The translations under genes and the position numbers were made by a program. The notes below the pieces were generated by a model, which had not been told where the DNA came from, made no database searches, and saw only the letters and a list, made by a program, of their open reading frames with translations. Below, piece after piece: positions 24,618 to 34,363 of a stretch of DNA of 64,000 nucleotides. The stretch comes from Anaerostipes amylophilus (GTDB taxonomy: Bacteria; Bacillota; Clostridia; Lachnospirales; Lachnospiraceae). The stretch's first letter is position 1, and each line of letters opens with the position of its first letter. The stretch is taken from positions 62,001 to 126,000 of the forward strand of contig NZ_JAOQJG010000003.1 of the NCBI RefSeq assembly GCF_025567365.1, written 5' to 3'.

Positions 24618-24645
24618 TTGCAATATTTGAAATCCGTGATATACT
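24618..24645 (+). promoter_or_regulatory. Promoter of the MraY-type transferase gene
   Basis: TTGCAA (24618-24623), a 16-nt spacer and TATACT (24640-24645). Confidence 0.5.
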
Positions 24646-24699
24646 AAATAATTGTGTGATAAAAAAGAGCATATCAAAAGATAATTAGGAGGAATACCA

Positions 24700-25662
24700 A
24701 TGTTAAATATGTTTGCCGGAGAAGTTTTACCGATCACGGCATTTATCGGAGTATTTTTTGCATTTTCTGCAACGTGTATCCTGACATCCTTTTTAAATGA
24801 TTGGCTGCCAAGAGATCATGGAAGAGAATTTGCACATAATGGAAAGTTATCCGCAGGAAAACCAAGGGGTGCAGGGATCATCTTTATTTCTGTGTTCTGT
24901 ATTGCAGCATTGCTGTTTGGAGAGATGTCTGTGGAGATGTTTATCTATCTGGTACTTGTGTTCATTGAAATGTTAACAGGTTTTTTGGATGATGCAGCAG
25001 AAGTGCCATGGGGTGAGCTGAAAAAAGGAATTCTTGATTTCCTTGTAGCGGCAGTAGCAGCACTTAACTATATGCATTTTAATTCTACTTATGTAGAGCT
25101 TGCAACGATTGGTGTGAAATTCTACATTCCACCAGTATTGTTCTTTATCCTTACGATCGTCTTAGTATGGGCAGCAATCAATGTCACAAACTGTTCTGAC
25201 GGGGTTGATGGATTATCAGGAACATTAACGATCATTACATTAATGACAATCTATGTGATCGACCAGATCCGTGGTAACGAAACACAGTTTCCATATATCA
25301 TCCTGCTGTTTGTTGTATGTATCCTTGGATATTTATGGTATAATGCAACACCAAGCCGTCTGATGATGGGAGATGCAGGAAGCCGTGCAATGGGAATTTT
25401 TATTAGTATTGCAGTGCTTAAGACAGGAAGTCCGTTCTTATTCTTATTAGTAGCGTTAATCCTGATCCTTGATGGTGGTTTAGGACTTTTAAAGGTTGCA
25501 TTATTAAGATTTTTAAAGATTCATATTTTTGAAAATACAACCATGCCGCTTCATGATCATGTTCGCAAAAAGATCGGATGGTCTAATACACAGACAGTTT
25601 TCAGATTTGCGATCATTCAGATCGTTATTTCAATTGCAACAGTTTATCTGATTCTCATTTAA
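24700..25662 (+). CDS. mraY: Phospho-N-acetylmuramoyl-pentapeptide-transferase (MraY-type)
   Basis: A polytopic membrane transferase of 320 aa that moves phospho-MurNAc-pentapeptide to undecaprenyl phosphate to make lipid I. Family signatures are seen: GFLDDAAEV (first acidic motif), NCSDGVDGLSG (second), MMGDAGSRAMG (third) and the C-terminal HDHVRKKIGWS, which fits MraY better than WecA or TagO. It has about ten hydrophobic segments. It stands alone, not in a division and wall (dcw) cluster. A lipid-carrier transferase for another polymer cannot be excluded. AGGAGG precedes the ATG. Confidence 0.83.
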   Translation: MLNMFAGEVLPITAFIGVFFAFSATCILTSFLNDWLPRDHGREFAHNGKLSAGKPRGAGIIFISVFCIAALLFGEMSVEMFIYLVLVFIEMLTGFLDDAAEVPWGELKKGILDFLVAAVAALNYMHFNSTYVELATIGVKFYIPPVLFFILTIVLVWAAINVTNCSDGVDGLSGTLTIITLMTIYVIDQIRGNETQFPYIILLFVVCILGYLWYNATPSRLMMGDAGSRAMGIFISIAVLKTGSPFLFLLVALILILDGGLGLLKVALLRFLKIHIFENTTMPLHDHVRKKIGWSNTQTVFRFAIIQIVISIATVYLILI

Positions 25663-25678
25663 GGTAAATAAAATACAT

Positions 25679-25709
25679 AAGGTGCAGAGCTTCGATGTCT
25701 GCACCTTTT
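25679..25709 (+). terminator. Terminator after the mraY-type gene
   Basis: AAGGTGCAGA (25679-25688) pairs with TCTGCACCTT (25698-25707), followed by TT. Confidence 0.8.
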
Positions 25710-25782
25710 AACGTTTTACTTCCATAAAGTGCAGAAGTATGTTATAATAATTAGAAAAAATGCATTGCAGGAGGACAGATAC

Positions 25783-28062
25783 ATGATTCAATTATTTTCA
25801 GAAGGTGCATATCTTGTAGACGGAACAACTTTAGTAAAAGAATCTGAAGCCGGAGCTTTAAAGCAGCTTGTCGGTGAAAAAGTATCCAAGGAGGATGCTG
25901 CGAAAAATACCATCGCATATGGTATTTTGAGAGATCACAACACATCCAGAAATATGGAAAAACTTCAGATCAAATTTGATAAATTAACATCCCATGATAT
26001 TACGTTTGTTGGAATTATCCAGACAGCAAGAGCATCAGGAATCGAAAAATTCCCGGTACCATATGTCTTGACAAACTGTCATAACAGTCTGTGTGCTGTT
26101 GGTGGAACGATCAACGAAGATGATCATATGTTTGGCTTAACAGCTGCAAAGAAATATGGTGGAGTTTATGTACCACCTCATCAGGCAGTTATTCATCAGT
26201 TTGCAAGAGAGATGTTAGCAGGCGGTGGAAAGATGATTCTTGGATCAGACAGCCATACTCGTTATGGAGCACTTGGAACCATGGCAATGGGAGAAGGGGG
26301 ACCAGAACTTGTAAAACAGCTTCTTAACAGAACTTATGATATCAACATGCCTGGAGTAATCGGAATTTATCTAAAAGGTAAACCAGTCAAAGGAGTCGGG
26401 CCACAGGATGTTGCACTGGCAATTATTGGAGCAGTATTTGAAAAAGGTTATGTAAATAATAAGGTTATGGAATTTGTCGGACCTGGTGTGTCTAATTTAA
26501 GTGCAGATTTCCGAATCGGTGTCGATGTTATGACGACAGAGACAACATGTCTGTCTTCTATCTGGAGAACAGATGACAAGATCAAAGAATTTTATGAGAT
26601 TCATGGAAGATCTGAAGACTTTAAGGAATTAAATCCTGGAAAAGTTGCTTACTATGATGGAATCGTGGAAGTTGACTTAGATAAGATCAAACCAATGATC
26701 GCTATGCCATTCCATCCAAGCAATACATATACGATCGAAGAGGTGAATGCAAACCTTGATGATATCTTAGCAGATGTAGAGAAACGTGCATTAGTAAGTT
26801 TAGATGGAGCTGTTGATTATTCATTACGTGATAAAGTACGTGATGGAAAACTTTATGTCGATCAGGGAATCATTGCAGGATGTGCTGGTGGTGGATATGA
26901 GAATATCTGTGCGGCAGCTAACATCTTAAAGGGAGCAAGTATCGGTTCTGACGAATTTACATTAAGTGTCTATCCTGCAAGTACACCAATTTATATGGAA
27001 CTGGTAAAGAATGGAGCAGTTGCAGATTTGATGCAGACAGGTGCGATCGTTAAGACAGCTTTCTGCGGACCTTGCTTTGGTGCCGGAGATACACCTGCGA
27101 ATAATGCATTCAGTATTCGTCATTCAACAAGAAACTTCCCAAATCGTGAAGGCTCTAAACTTCAGAATGGTCAGATTTCTTCTGTAGCATTAATGGATGC
27201 ACGTTCTATCGCGGCAACTGCAGCGAATAAAGGATATTTAACAGCTGCAACTGATGTGGAAGCAAGTGATTTTATTCCAAAATATCATTTTGATAAGACA
27301 ATTTACGATAATCGTGTATTTGACAGCAAAGGTGTTGCAGATCCATCTGTAGAGATTCAGTTTGGACCAAACATCAAAGATTGGCCAGAGATGTCTGCAC
27401 TTCCACAGAATATGTTGTTAAAAGTTGTTTCAGAAATTCATGATCCTGTTACAACAACAGATGAACTGATTCCTTCAGGAGAGACTTCATCTTATCGTTC
27501 TAACCCATTAGGACTTGCAGAGTTTGCATTATCAAGAAAAGATCCTGCATATGTAGGACTTGCAAAAGAAGTACAGAAAGCACAGAAAGCAATCGAAGCT
27601 GGTGAAGATGCAGCCGAAGCTTTTCCAGAAGTGAAAGATATCTTAGCAACGGTCAAAGAATCTTATGCAGATGTGACTCAGGATAATCTAGGAATCGGAA
27701 GTACGATCTTTGCAGTAAAACCAGGAGATGGTTCTGCACGTGAACAGGCAGCTTCCTGCCAGAAAGTATTAGGTGGATGGGCAAATATCGCAAATGAATA
27801 TGCGACAAAGAGATACCGTTCCAACCTGATCAACTGGGGTATGTTACCATTTACAATCAAGAAGGGTGACCTTCCATTTAAGAATAAAGATTACATCTTT
27901 GTTCCAGAGATCCGCAAAGCGGTAGAAGACAAACTTACAAGCATTCCTGCATATGTAGTAAATGAAGGAATGAAAGAGATCACCTTAACATTAGGTGAAT
28001 TAACAGATGATGAGAGAGAGATCATCTTAAAAGGATGTCTCATCAATTATTACAGAGATTAA
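25783..28062 (+). CDS. Aconitase-family hydratase (YbhJ-like)
   Basis: A 759-aa [4Fe-4S] hydro-lyase of the aconitase superfamily. Three cluster cysteines are in place: Cys367 (GCAGGG), Cys428 and Cys431 (FCGPC). Substrate-loop segments include GSDSHTRYGALGTM and the C-terminal swivel domain. Length and order match the 'hydratase' group of E. coli YbhJ rather than AcnA (near 890 aa). The true substrate is unknown, though citrate/isocitrate is possible. The ATG at 25783 has AGGAGG upstream. TATAAT at 25743-25748 is a probable -10. The gene 21 bp downstream is an NhaC-type antiporter. Confidence 0.82.
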   Translation: MIQLFSEGAYLVDGTTLVKESEAGALKQLVGEKVSKEDAAKNTIAYGILRDHNTSRNMEKLQIKFDKLTSHDITFVGIIQTARASGIEKFPVPYVLTNCHNSLCAVGGTINEDDHMFGLTAAKKYGGVYVPPHQAVIHQFAREMLAGGGKMILGSDSHTRYGALGTMAMGEGGPELVKQLLNRTYDINMPGVIGIYLKGKPVKGVGPQDVALAIIGAVFEKGYVNNKVMEFVGPGVSNLSADFRIGVDVMTTETTCLSSIWRTDDKIKEFYEIHGRSEDFKELNPGKVAYYDGIVEVDLDKIKPMIAMPFHPSNTYTIEEVNANLDDILADVEKRALVSLDGAVDYSLRDKVRDGKLYVDQGIIAGCAGGGYENICAAANILKGASIGSDEFTLSVYPASTPIYMELVKNGAVADLMQTGAIVKTAFCGPCFGAGDTPANNAFSIRHSTRNFPNREGSKLQNGQISSVALMDARSIAATAANKGYLTAATDVEASDFIPKYHFDKTIYDNRVFDSKGVADPSVEIQFGPNIKDWPEMSALPQNMLLKVVSEIHDPVTTTDELIPSGETSSYRSNPLGLAEFALSRKDPAYVGLAKEVQKAQKAIEAGEDAAEAFPEVKDILATVKESYADVTQDNLGIGSTIFAVKPGDGSAREQAASCQKVLGGWANIANEYATKRYRSNLINWGMLPFTIKKGDLPFKNKDYIFVPEIRKAVEDKLTSIPAYVVNEGMKEITLTLGELTDDEREIILKGCLINYYRD

Positions 28063-28083
28063 AGGATTAAGGAGTAAATATAC

Positions 28084-29565
28084 ATGACAGGTACATTTTG
28101 GGCGATTCTTCCGCCGGTGATCGCAATTATTTTGGCATTAGTGACCAAGGAGGTATATTTATCGCTGATGATCGGAATCGCATCAGGCGCCTTGATGTAT
28201 CATGATTTTCATTTGATCAAGGCCATGGATACGATTTTTGCGATCATGGGAGAGAAAATTGGAGCCAATTGCGATATTTTGATATTTTTAGTATTATTGG
28301 GAATTCTGGTAGCACTGATCACAAAATCTGGTGCTTCCAGAGCCTATGGAAAGTGGGCAGCGAAAGCAATCCGTACAAAGAGACAGGCGTTGTTTGCAAC
28401 CATTTGTCTTGGCGTTGTAATTTTCGTTGATGATTATTTTAACTGTCTGACAGTCGGAACAGTTATGCGTCCAGTAACAGACAAATATAAAGTTACAAGA
28501 GCGAAACTAGCTTATGTCATTGATGCAACAGCAGCACCGGTGTGTATCATTGCACCAATTTCAAGTTGGGCAGCAGCAGTTGGATCATCTTTACCAGCAG
28601 GTAGTAATATTGATGGATTCACTTTATTTTTAAATGCAATCCCATTTAATTACTATGCATTGCTTACATTAGCATTTTTAGCATTTTTGATCATTGCAAA
28701 TATTGACTATTCAAAGATGAAACAGTACGAGCTGAATGCACATTTAGAAGAGGTTGTGGAGGATGCAGAAGAAGTGCCGATCGTTGGGCATGGACAAGTA
28801 AAAGATCTGATTCTGCCAATTTTATTTTTGATCGCATCATGCATTGGGTTTATGCTGTATACTGGAGGGTTCTTTAAGGGAGTTCCATTGGCAGAAGCAT
28901 TTGCAAATTGTTCTAGCGCGAGAAGTCTAGTATTAGGATCATTTTTAACGTTGATCTTTACGTTTATTTTATATATTCCAAGAAAAGTTCTTGCGTTCGT
29001 AGATTTCTGTGGAAGTTTTGCACAAGGATTTAAAGCAATGACATCTGCGATCATGATTCTTTGTCTTGCATGGACATTATCAGGAATTTGTGGAGCTGAA
29101 TATTTAAATATTCAAGGATTTGTAAAGGCAGCAGTTGGAGGAAGTACAATGGCAATCGCAGTGATGCCTGTTATTTTCTTCTTGATTTCCTTGGGACTTG
29201 CATTTGCAACAGGAACATCCTGGGGAACATTTGGAATCTTGATCCCTATTTCTGTTACAATTTTAAGTGGTAATTATATGATGATGTCTGTCTGTGTAGG
29301 AGCGATTCTTGCGGGAGCGGTTTGTGGAGATCATATTTCTCCGATTTCGGATACAACGATCCTTTCATCTGCGGGTGCACAATGCAGGCATATTGATCAT
29401 GTGTCAACACAGATGCCGTATGCGTTAACGGTAGCGTTATGTGCAAGTATTGGGTATATCTTATCTGGAGTTACTGGAAGTGGTTATATTGGACTTGCAT
29501 CAGCATTAGCGAGTCTGGCAGTTGTTATGGCAATTATAGTTATGACAGCGAAACGAGGAAGATAA
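28084..29565 (+). CDS. NhaC-family Na+/H+ antiporter
   Basis: A 493-aa integral membrane protein with about a dozen hydrophobic segments. The family signature VDDYFNCLTVGTVMRP lies near 119-134, with a second conserved block TGTSWGTFGILIPI and GAVCGDHISPISDTTILSS near the C-terminus. NhaC relatives include Na+/H+ antiporters and MleN, which exchanges malate/H+ for lactate/Na+. Next to an aconitase-like hydratase, a di- or tricarboxylate exchange role is an attractive guess. It is 21 bp after the hydratase and one base before the MoxR gene, within one operon. Confidence 0.87.
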   Translation: MTGTFWAILPPVIAIILALVTKEVYLSLMIGIASGALMYHDFHLIKAMDTIFAIMGEKIGANCDILIFLVLLGILVALITKSGASRAYGKWAAKAIRTKRQALFATICLGVVIFVDDYFNCLTVGTVMRPVTDKYKVTRAKLAYVIDATAAPVCIIAPISSWAAAVGSSLPAGSNIDGFTLFLNAIPFNYYALLTLAFLAFLIIANIDYSKMKQYELNAHLEEVVEDAEEVPIVGHGQVKDLILPILFLIASCIGFMLYTGGFFKGVPLAEAFANCSSARSLVLGSFLTLIFTFILYIPRKVLAFVDFCGSFAQGFKAMTSAIMILCLAWTLSGICGAEYLNIQGFVKAAVGGSTMAIAVMPVIFFLISLGLAFATGTSWGTFGILIPISVTILSGNYMMMSVCVGAILAGAVCGDHISPISDTTILSSAGAQCRHIDHVSTQMPYALTVALCASIGYILSGVTGSGYIGLASALASLAVVMAIIVMTAKRGR

Positions 29566-29566
29566 T

Positions 29567-30523
29567 ATGAGCAAAATCTTGATGGATAAAAAAGTCATAA
29601 AATCAATGGAAGAGATCAATCGTGTCATGATCGGCAAAGAGCGTACAGTTCATCAGATCATGACAGCAATTCTTGCCGGAGGGCATGTTTTGATCGAGGA
29701 TATTCCAGGGGTTGGGAAGACAACACTTGCATTGGCTTTTTCGAAGGTTTTAGGTCTCTCATATCAGAGAATTCAGTTTACACCGGATATTATGCCGACA
29801 GATATTGCAGGATTTTCTATCTATCATATGGAAAGTGAAACTTTTGAATATCGGGAAGGTGCAGCAATGACGAATCTGCTTCTTGCGGATGAGATCAATA
29901 GAACGTCTCCGAAGACACAATCAGCATTATTAGAAGCGATGGAGGAAGGAAAGATTACGGTCGATGGAGTGACAAGAGATCTGCCGGATCCATATATTGT
30001 GCTTGCAACACAGAATCCACTTGGATCAATCGGAACGCATACACTTCCAGAGTCACAGTTAGACAGATTTATGATTCGAACTTCCCTTGGTTATCCAGAT
30101 ATGGAAAGTGAAGTGCAGATGCTTATGCAGGGAAGTGTTGATCTGACAGAGCAGAATATCAAAGAACAGATTTCAGCACAAGAGTTAAAGAAAGCTCGTA
30201 AGGAAGTTAAAGGATTGTTTGTTCATGAAGATATTATTAGATATATTGTAGAAATTGCAAATGAAACAAGAAGATCTAGAGATTTAGAGCTTGGGATCAG
30301 TCCAAGAGGAACGATTGCATTGTTATCCATGGCGAAAGCTAACGCATATCTTGATGGACGCAATTATGTGATACCAGAGGATATAAAAAATGTATTTCTT
30401 GAAACAATTGAACACAGAGTTATAAAAAGTAAAGAAGCAAGGATTCAGAAAAAGACAAGGAAGGAAATTTTAAAAGACATTTTTTACAAGATTCCACTTC
30501 CAAAGGGCAATCAGAAAGGATAA
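29567..30523 (+). CDS. MoxR-type AAA+ ATPase
   Basis: A 318-aa AAA+ ATPase of the MoxR/RavA class. Walker A is GVGKTT (48-53), Walker B is in LLLADEINR with the MoxR-typical NRTSPKTQSALLEAMEE, sensor 1 is in VLATQNPLG and the C-terminal lid follows. Such ATPases act as chaperones, often for a neighbouring membrane protein. Here the partners are the DUF58 and transglutaminase proteins, as in many MoxR-DUF58-TgpA gene sets. The start codon lies one base after the antiporter stop, with AGGAAG inside that gene's end. Confidence 0.93.
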   Translation: MSKILMDKKVIKSMEEINRVMIGKERTVHQIMTAILAGGHVLIEDIPGVGKTTLALAFSKVLGLSYQRIQFTPDIMPTDIAGFSIYHMESETFEYREGAAMTNLLLADEINRTSPKTQSALLEAMEEGKITVDGVTRDLPDPYIVLATQNPLGSIGTHTLPESQLDRFMIRTSLGYPDMESEVQMLMQGSVDLTEQNIKEQISAQELKKARKEVKGLFVHEDIIRYIVEIANETRRSRDLELGISPRGTIALLSMAKANAYLDGRNYVIPEDIKNVFLETIEHRVIKSKEARIQKKTRKEILKDIFYKIPLPKGNQKG

Positions 30524-30525
30524 AG

Positions 30526-31467
30526 ATGTATTTTTTTGTCATAGTATTTGCGGCTGTTTACTGGATCATTTATGGAAACTGGATTGGAGGGTGCCTTATG
30601 GCATCCTTATTTCTTATTTTGATTTATAGTATCAGTCGCTGCAAAAAAGAGGAAAAACAGCTGGAATTTAAGGCAAATGTTCAAGAACGGATCATAACTC
30701 AAGGAGAAATGATCAAGATCATTCCAGAGATTTCTGGAATTAATACAAGGAATGATGATTATATTTTTGAAGTTGAATATGAGATTGAATCAAAATTTTA
30801 TGGAACTAAAAACAAAATAAGACAGAAGATTCGATGGAATCAGAAGATAGACAATCTGCTTTTGACAGAAGAAATGAAAAAATGCGATCATGTTGTGTTT
30901 CGCTTGATATCTGTTTCATGGGAAGATCTTACTGGAATTTATAAAATAAAAAAATATTTACAACAAGAAATCCGGATTCTTGTAATGCCACATTCTTATG
31001 AATTAGGAACCATGAATGATCGACTCAAGAAAATGAATTCTTGTGAGCAGGGATTTGAATATGATGGAGTAAGGAAATACCGGGAAGGAGACAGATTATC
31101 AAGAATTCATTGGAACCTTTATGCTACATCCAGAGATTTATGGGTTAGAAAAAATGAGGATGAAGCACAGGAAAGTGTAAAGATTGCAATTAGCCTTAAA
31201 GATATAAATAAAGATCGAATTTCTGATTATTTTGCAGTGGTTTATTCCGTTTTGTTATTTTATATGAATGCCGGGGTAAATCAAGAAATCTATTATGGAA
31301 ACCATATGTTTTTATTAAAGTATATAGAACAATATGAAGAACTTTTTACGGATATATTTGAGTGTGGAATATCAGAGATATCTATGGAAATTCCTAATAT
31401 CCAGGCAATTACACTTGATGATAATATAAAAAATATCCAGAAATATTTATATGAGATGGAGTTATAA
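30526..31467 (+). CDS. DUF58 domain membrane protein
   Basis: A 313-aa protein with an N-terminal hydrophobic hairpin (about residues 3-38), then an extracellular or peripheral beta region and a C-terminal DUF58 domain with the signature YREGDRLSRIHWNLYATSRDLWVRK (split by position, near 181-205). DUF58 proteins have a von Willebrand-like fold and usually accompany MoxR. The role is unknown; a wall- or envelope-related assembly function is inferred from neighbours. It starts two bases after moxR and its stop overlaps the ATG of the transglutaminase gene. Confidence 0.86.
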   Translation: MYFFVIVFAAVYWIIYGNWIGGCLMASLFLILIYSISRCKKEEKQLEFKANVQERIITQGEMIKIIPEISGINTRNDDYIFEVEYEIESKFYGTKNKIRQKIRWNQKIDNLLLTEEMKKCDHVVFRLISVSWEDLTGIYKIKKYLQQEIRILVMPHSYELGTMNDRLKKMNSCEQGFEYDGVRKYREGDRLSRIHWNLYATSRDLWVRKNEDEAQESVKIAISLKDINKDRISDYFAVVYSVLLFYMNAGVNQEIYYGNHMFLLKYIEQYEELFTDIFECGISEISMEIPNIQAITLDDNIKNIQKYLYEMEL

Positions 31468-33554
31468 TGCAGAAGAATAGGAAATTACAAATAGAATATA
31501 TATTGCCTGCGATTATTTTTGCCTCTGTTATATGGGGGATTTTTGCAGGATTTAGGGTTTCCAGATACCAATGGATTATGATTTCTGGAAGTGTTGTACT
31601 GTTTCTTGGAATATGTACGTTATGTGATCGGTTGAAACAGACAGTTTATCTGATGATCATTATGGCTGGATTATTTTTAGCGGTGTTTCATACACAACTT
31701 TTAAATGGATTCAGAATCATCAATAATAAAATGGCACTTGCGTTGAATCAAAGTATGGATCTTGGATTTTATTATTATGTATCAGTACAGATGGAAAACA
31801 GCCGTAGAGACAGTGTGTTGGCGGTTGTATTTTTTCTTCTGATTGCAGGGATACTTTTATCATTTTTAAGGAAATATCCGTTGATCTTGTTTGCTTTAAC
31901 AGGGGTGATGGAGTGCTTTGTTTTGATTGTGGCACCATATAGTATTTCTGCTGTATTCTTTTTATTTCTTGGATCATGGATCGTTTATTTTAGCTTACGC
32001 AAAGGGAAAAAGGAATTTGCGGGACTAATTGGTATTTTATGTATTTTGATGATCTTTCCATTATATTTTCATGACCAAACGACGGTTCCTGCAGATACAA
32101 TGATCAAGCGTAGCATCTTAGTACAGATTCGAAAGATGACGCAAGGTGAATCTTATGTAGCAGAAGGAGGACTTGGAAATGGGGATATTGCTTCAGTGGG
32201 AGAAGTATCACCGACAGGAAAAAAATTATTTCAGGTTTATGCGCCAGAAAAAGATGATCTTTATCTGAAAAGTTATGTAAGCAGTGACTACGTAAATGGA
32301 AAGTGGATAGCAAGTACGAAAGACACCATTGTATATGGTGGTGAGTCAGCAATAGAACTTCCGTTTCTGTTTTCAGATCTTCATATGGACGATTTTGTTA
32401 CATATGATAAAGATTACATTAAAACGGATAAAGATATGATGTTTTCGGAAAAAAGGAACTTGAAAATCTCTTATCAGAAGAAACAAGATCGATATCTTTT
32501 GTTTCCATATTTTTGTGATATAAGCCAGATAGAAGGAAATGTTATTTCTGATAGCATGATCAGCAGGACAAACAGTCGCAAGGATTATGACATGGTATAT
32601 TATCAGGTAAAGAATCCAAAAGCAGTATTTCAGGCACAACAAAGGCTTGATTTTTCTAAAATCGGAAGCACAATGGAAGAGATCATGGAAAAAGATTACA
32701 TAAAGACGATGGATGATTATGGAACTTATGTAAGAAAAGAATATTTAAAAATACCGGATTCCATAAAAAAATGTTTAAAAACATTAGATCTTAAGACCGA
32801 TTTAAAGAAATCAGAGAATCAAAATATTGAAGAAGTCCAGTCTTATTTAAAACGTAATTACCAATATAGTTATCGTCCAGGGTTGACACCACAAGGAAAA
32901 GATCCGATAGTTTATTTCTTAAAAGATCGAAAGAAAGGATTTTGCACCCAGTATGCATCGGCAGCAGTTTTTATGCTTCGAAATGCTGGGATTCCAGCAA
33001 GATATGTAGAAGGGTATAAGATTCGATCTGATCAGTGGAGACTTGGAAAGGCACAAGTGACGGATTATGAAGCACATGCCTGGGCAGAAGTTTATGTTGA
33101 GCACATTGGGTGGTTGCCTGTGGAAGTTACTGGGATGAATACAGGTAAAACAGCATATGAGCAAGTACAAAAATTGGATAAACAGAGCAATGCGATTGTA
33201 CCAAATAAAAAACAATTTGTAACAAATGTAAAAAAAGTATTGCATTTTGTAGCAATAATTGCAATTATTTTGGTTGTTGTAATATTAATAAAAATGTTAC
33301 AAAACTTGCAGAAGTTAAAGAAAATGGACAACAAAGAAAAGATTCTTTTCTACGAAAATAAATTAAAAAAATATGGAGAAAACCAAGGAAAATCGAGGAA
33401 AACAGCTGAACTGATGACATACGGGATCATTGAAAAAGCAAAGTTTAGTGATGCAGATATTACAGATCAGGAAGTAGTGATCGTAAAACGTCATTTGGAT
33501 TTATTAAAGAGAAAAAACAGAAATGTTACAAAAATATTAAGCAAACTGAAATAA
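31467..33554 (+). CDS. Membrane transglutaminase-like protein (TgpA type)
   Basis: A 695-aa protein with about six N-terminal membrane segments (1-205), a large extracellular region and a transglutaminase-like core with GFCTQYASAAV (Cys493) and AHAWAEVYV (His537), followed by the GWLPVEVT segment of the triad acid. A final membrane helix lies near 592-612, followed by a charged cytosolic tail of about 80 residues. Members of this family are often tied to MoxR and DUF58 and may cut or cross-link peptides. Its ATG overlaps the stop of the DUF58 gene. It is the last gene of the operon. Confidence 0.89.
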   Translation: MQKNRKLQIEYILPAIIFASVIWGIFAGFRVSRYQWIMISGSVVLFLGICTLCDRLKQTVYLMIIMAGLFLAVFHTQLLNGFRIINNKMALALNQSMDLGFYYYVSVQMENSRRDSVLAVVFFLLIAGILLSFLRKYPLILFALTGVMECFVLIVAPYSISAVFFLFLGSWIVYFSLRKGKKEFAGLIGILCILMIFPLYFHDQTTVPADTMIKRSILVQIRKMTQGESYVAEGGLGNGDIASVGEVSPTGKKLFQVYAPEKDDLYLKSYVSSDYVNGKWIASTKDTIVYGGESAIELPFLFSDLHMDDFVTYDKDYIKTDKDMMFSEKRNLKISYQKKQDRYLLFPYFCDISQIEGNVISDSMISRTNSRKDYDMVYYQVKNPKAVFQAQQRLDFSKIGSTMEEIMEKDYIKTMDDYGTYVRKEYLKIPDSIKKCLKTLDLKTDLKKSENQNIEEVQSYLKRNYQYSYRPGLTPQGKDPIVYFLKDRKKGFCTQYASAAVFMLRNAGIPARYVEGYKIRSDQWRLGKAQVTDYEAHAWAEVYVEHIGWLPVEVTGMNTGKTAYEQVQKLDKQSNAIVPNKKQFVTNVKKVLHFVAIIAIILVVVILIKMLQNLQKLKKMDNKEKILFYENKLKKYGENQGKSRKTAELMTYGIIEKAKFSDADITDQEVVIVKRHLDLLKRKNRNVTKILSKLK

Positions 33555-33567
33555 TCTTAAAAAACTG

Positions 33568-33596
33568 TTGACAAATGTTGCTGCGTATCGTACAAT
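33568..33596 (+). promoter_or_regulatory. Promoter of the NlpC/P60 gene
   Basis: TTGACA (33568-33573), a 17-nt spacer and TACAAT (33591-33596). It begins 14 bp after the transglutaminase stop. Confidence 0.78.
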
Positions 33597-33658
33597 ATTA
33601 ACTGTTGAACGAAACATTTGAAATAAATTTAAAAATTGATATACATATAGGAGACAAT

Positions 33659-34126
33659 ATGAAAAAGATTATTTTAAGACTAGCAGTATTAGTAGCAATG
33701 GCATCGGCGGCAGTTACAATGAATGTACATACAAAGACAAAGGAAGTTCAGGCAGCAAGCAGAAAAGGACAGCAGGTTGTTAAATATGCAAAGAAATTTG
33801 TAGGAAATAAATACAAATACGGTGGATCAAGCTTAACAAAAGGAACAGATTGTTCTGGATTTACAAGAGGTGTATATAAGAAGTTTGGAAAGAGCCTTCC
33901 TCATTCTTCAAGTGCACAGAGAAGATATGGTAAGAAAGTAAAAGGTGGAATTAAGAATGCGAAAGCAGGAGATTTAATTTGTTATAGCGGACATGTTGCA
34001 ATTTACATGGGAAATAACAAGATTGTACACGCAAGTAATTCAGCACCATATCCAAGAGGTGGAATTAAAATCTCTAACAATGCAAGATACAGAAAGATCG
34101 TAACAGTAAGAAGAATTGTTCAGTAA
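33659..34126 (+). CDS. Secreted NlpC/P60 peptidoglycan endopeptidase
   Basis: A 155-aa secreted cysteine peptidase. The signal peptide ends near residue 36 (VQAAS). A single NlpC/P60 domain follows with the catalytic Cys in DCSGFTRGVY, His in GHVAIYMG and the third polar residue in VHASN. It is minimal, without LysM or SH3 targeting domains, but strongly basic, which may help wall binding. AGGAGA precedes the ATG at 33659; the longer frame from 33605 starts right after the -10 box and is unlikely. It hydrolyses D-gamma-Glu-diaminopimelate links by family knowledge. Confidence 0.91.
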   Translation: MKKIILRLAVLVAMASAAVTMNVHTKTKEVQAASRKGQQVVKYAKKFVGNKYKYGGSSLTKGTDCSGFTRGVYKKFGKSLPHSSSAQRRYGKKVKGGIKNAKAGDLICYSGHVAIYMGNNKIVHASNSAPYPRGGIKISNNARYRKIVTVRRIVQ

Positions 34127-34132
34127 GATCAA

Positions 34133-34167
34133 AAAGGCATTTCTCAATTTGAGAGATGTCTTTTTTT
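34133..34167 (+). terminator. Terminator after the NlpC/P60 gene
   Basis: AGGCATTTCTC and GAGAGATGTCT pair with a short loop and run into TTTTTTT. Bases 34168-34263 hold no visible gene. Confidence 0.75.
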
Positions 34168-34263
34168 GTGCATTAAGATAGAACTTTAAAAATATAAGAG
34201 ATTCAAAGAAAGAAATCTTTTTGAAGATATCCAACAAAAATTTAAGATATGTAGCATAAAAAT

Positions 34264-34293
34264 TTGACAGATAAAACAGATACATATTATAAT
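34264..34293 (+). promoter_or_regulatory. Promoter of fabV
   Basis: TTGACA (34264-34269), an 18-nt spacer and TATAAT (34288-34293). The roughly 65-nt leader contains a weak ACATC/GATGT hairpin. Confidence 0.75.
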
Positions 34294-34363
34294 TTTAAAT
34301 AACAGATTTTAGTAAAATATACATCTGCCTTATTGGACTGATGTTTTTTAAAGGAGAAAATTT

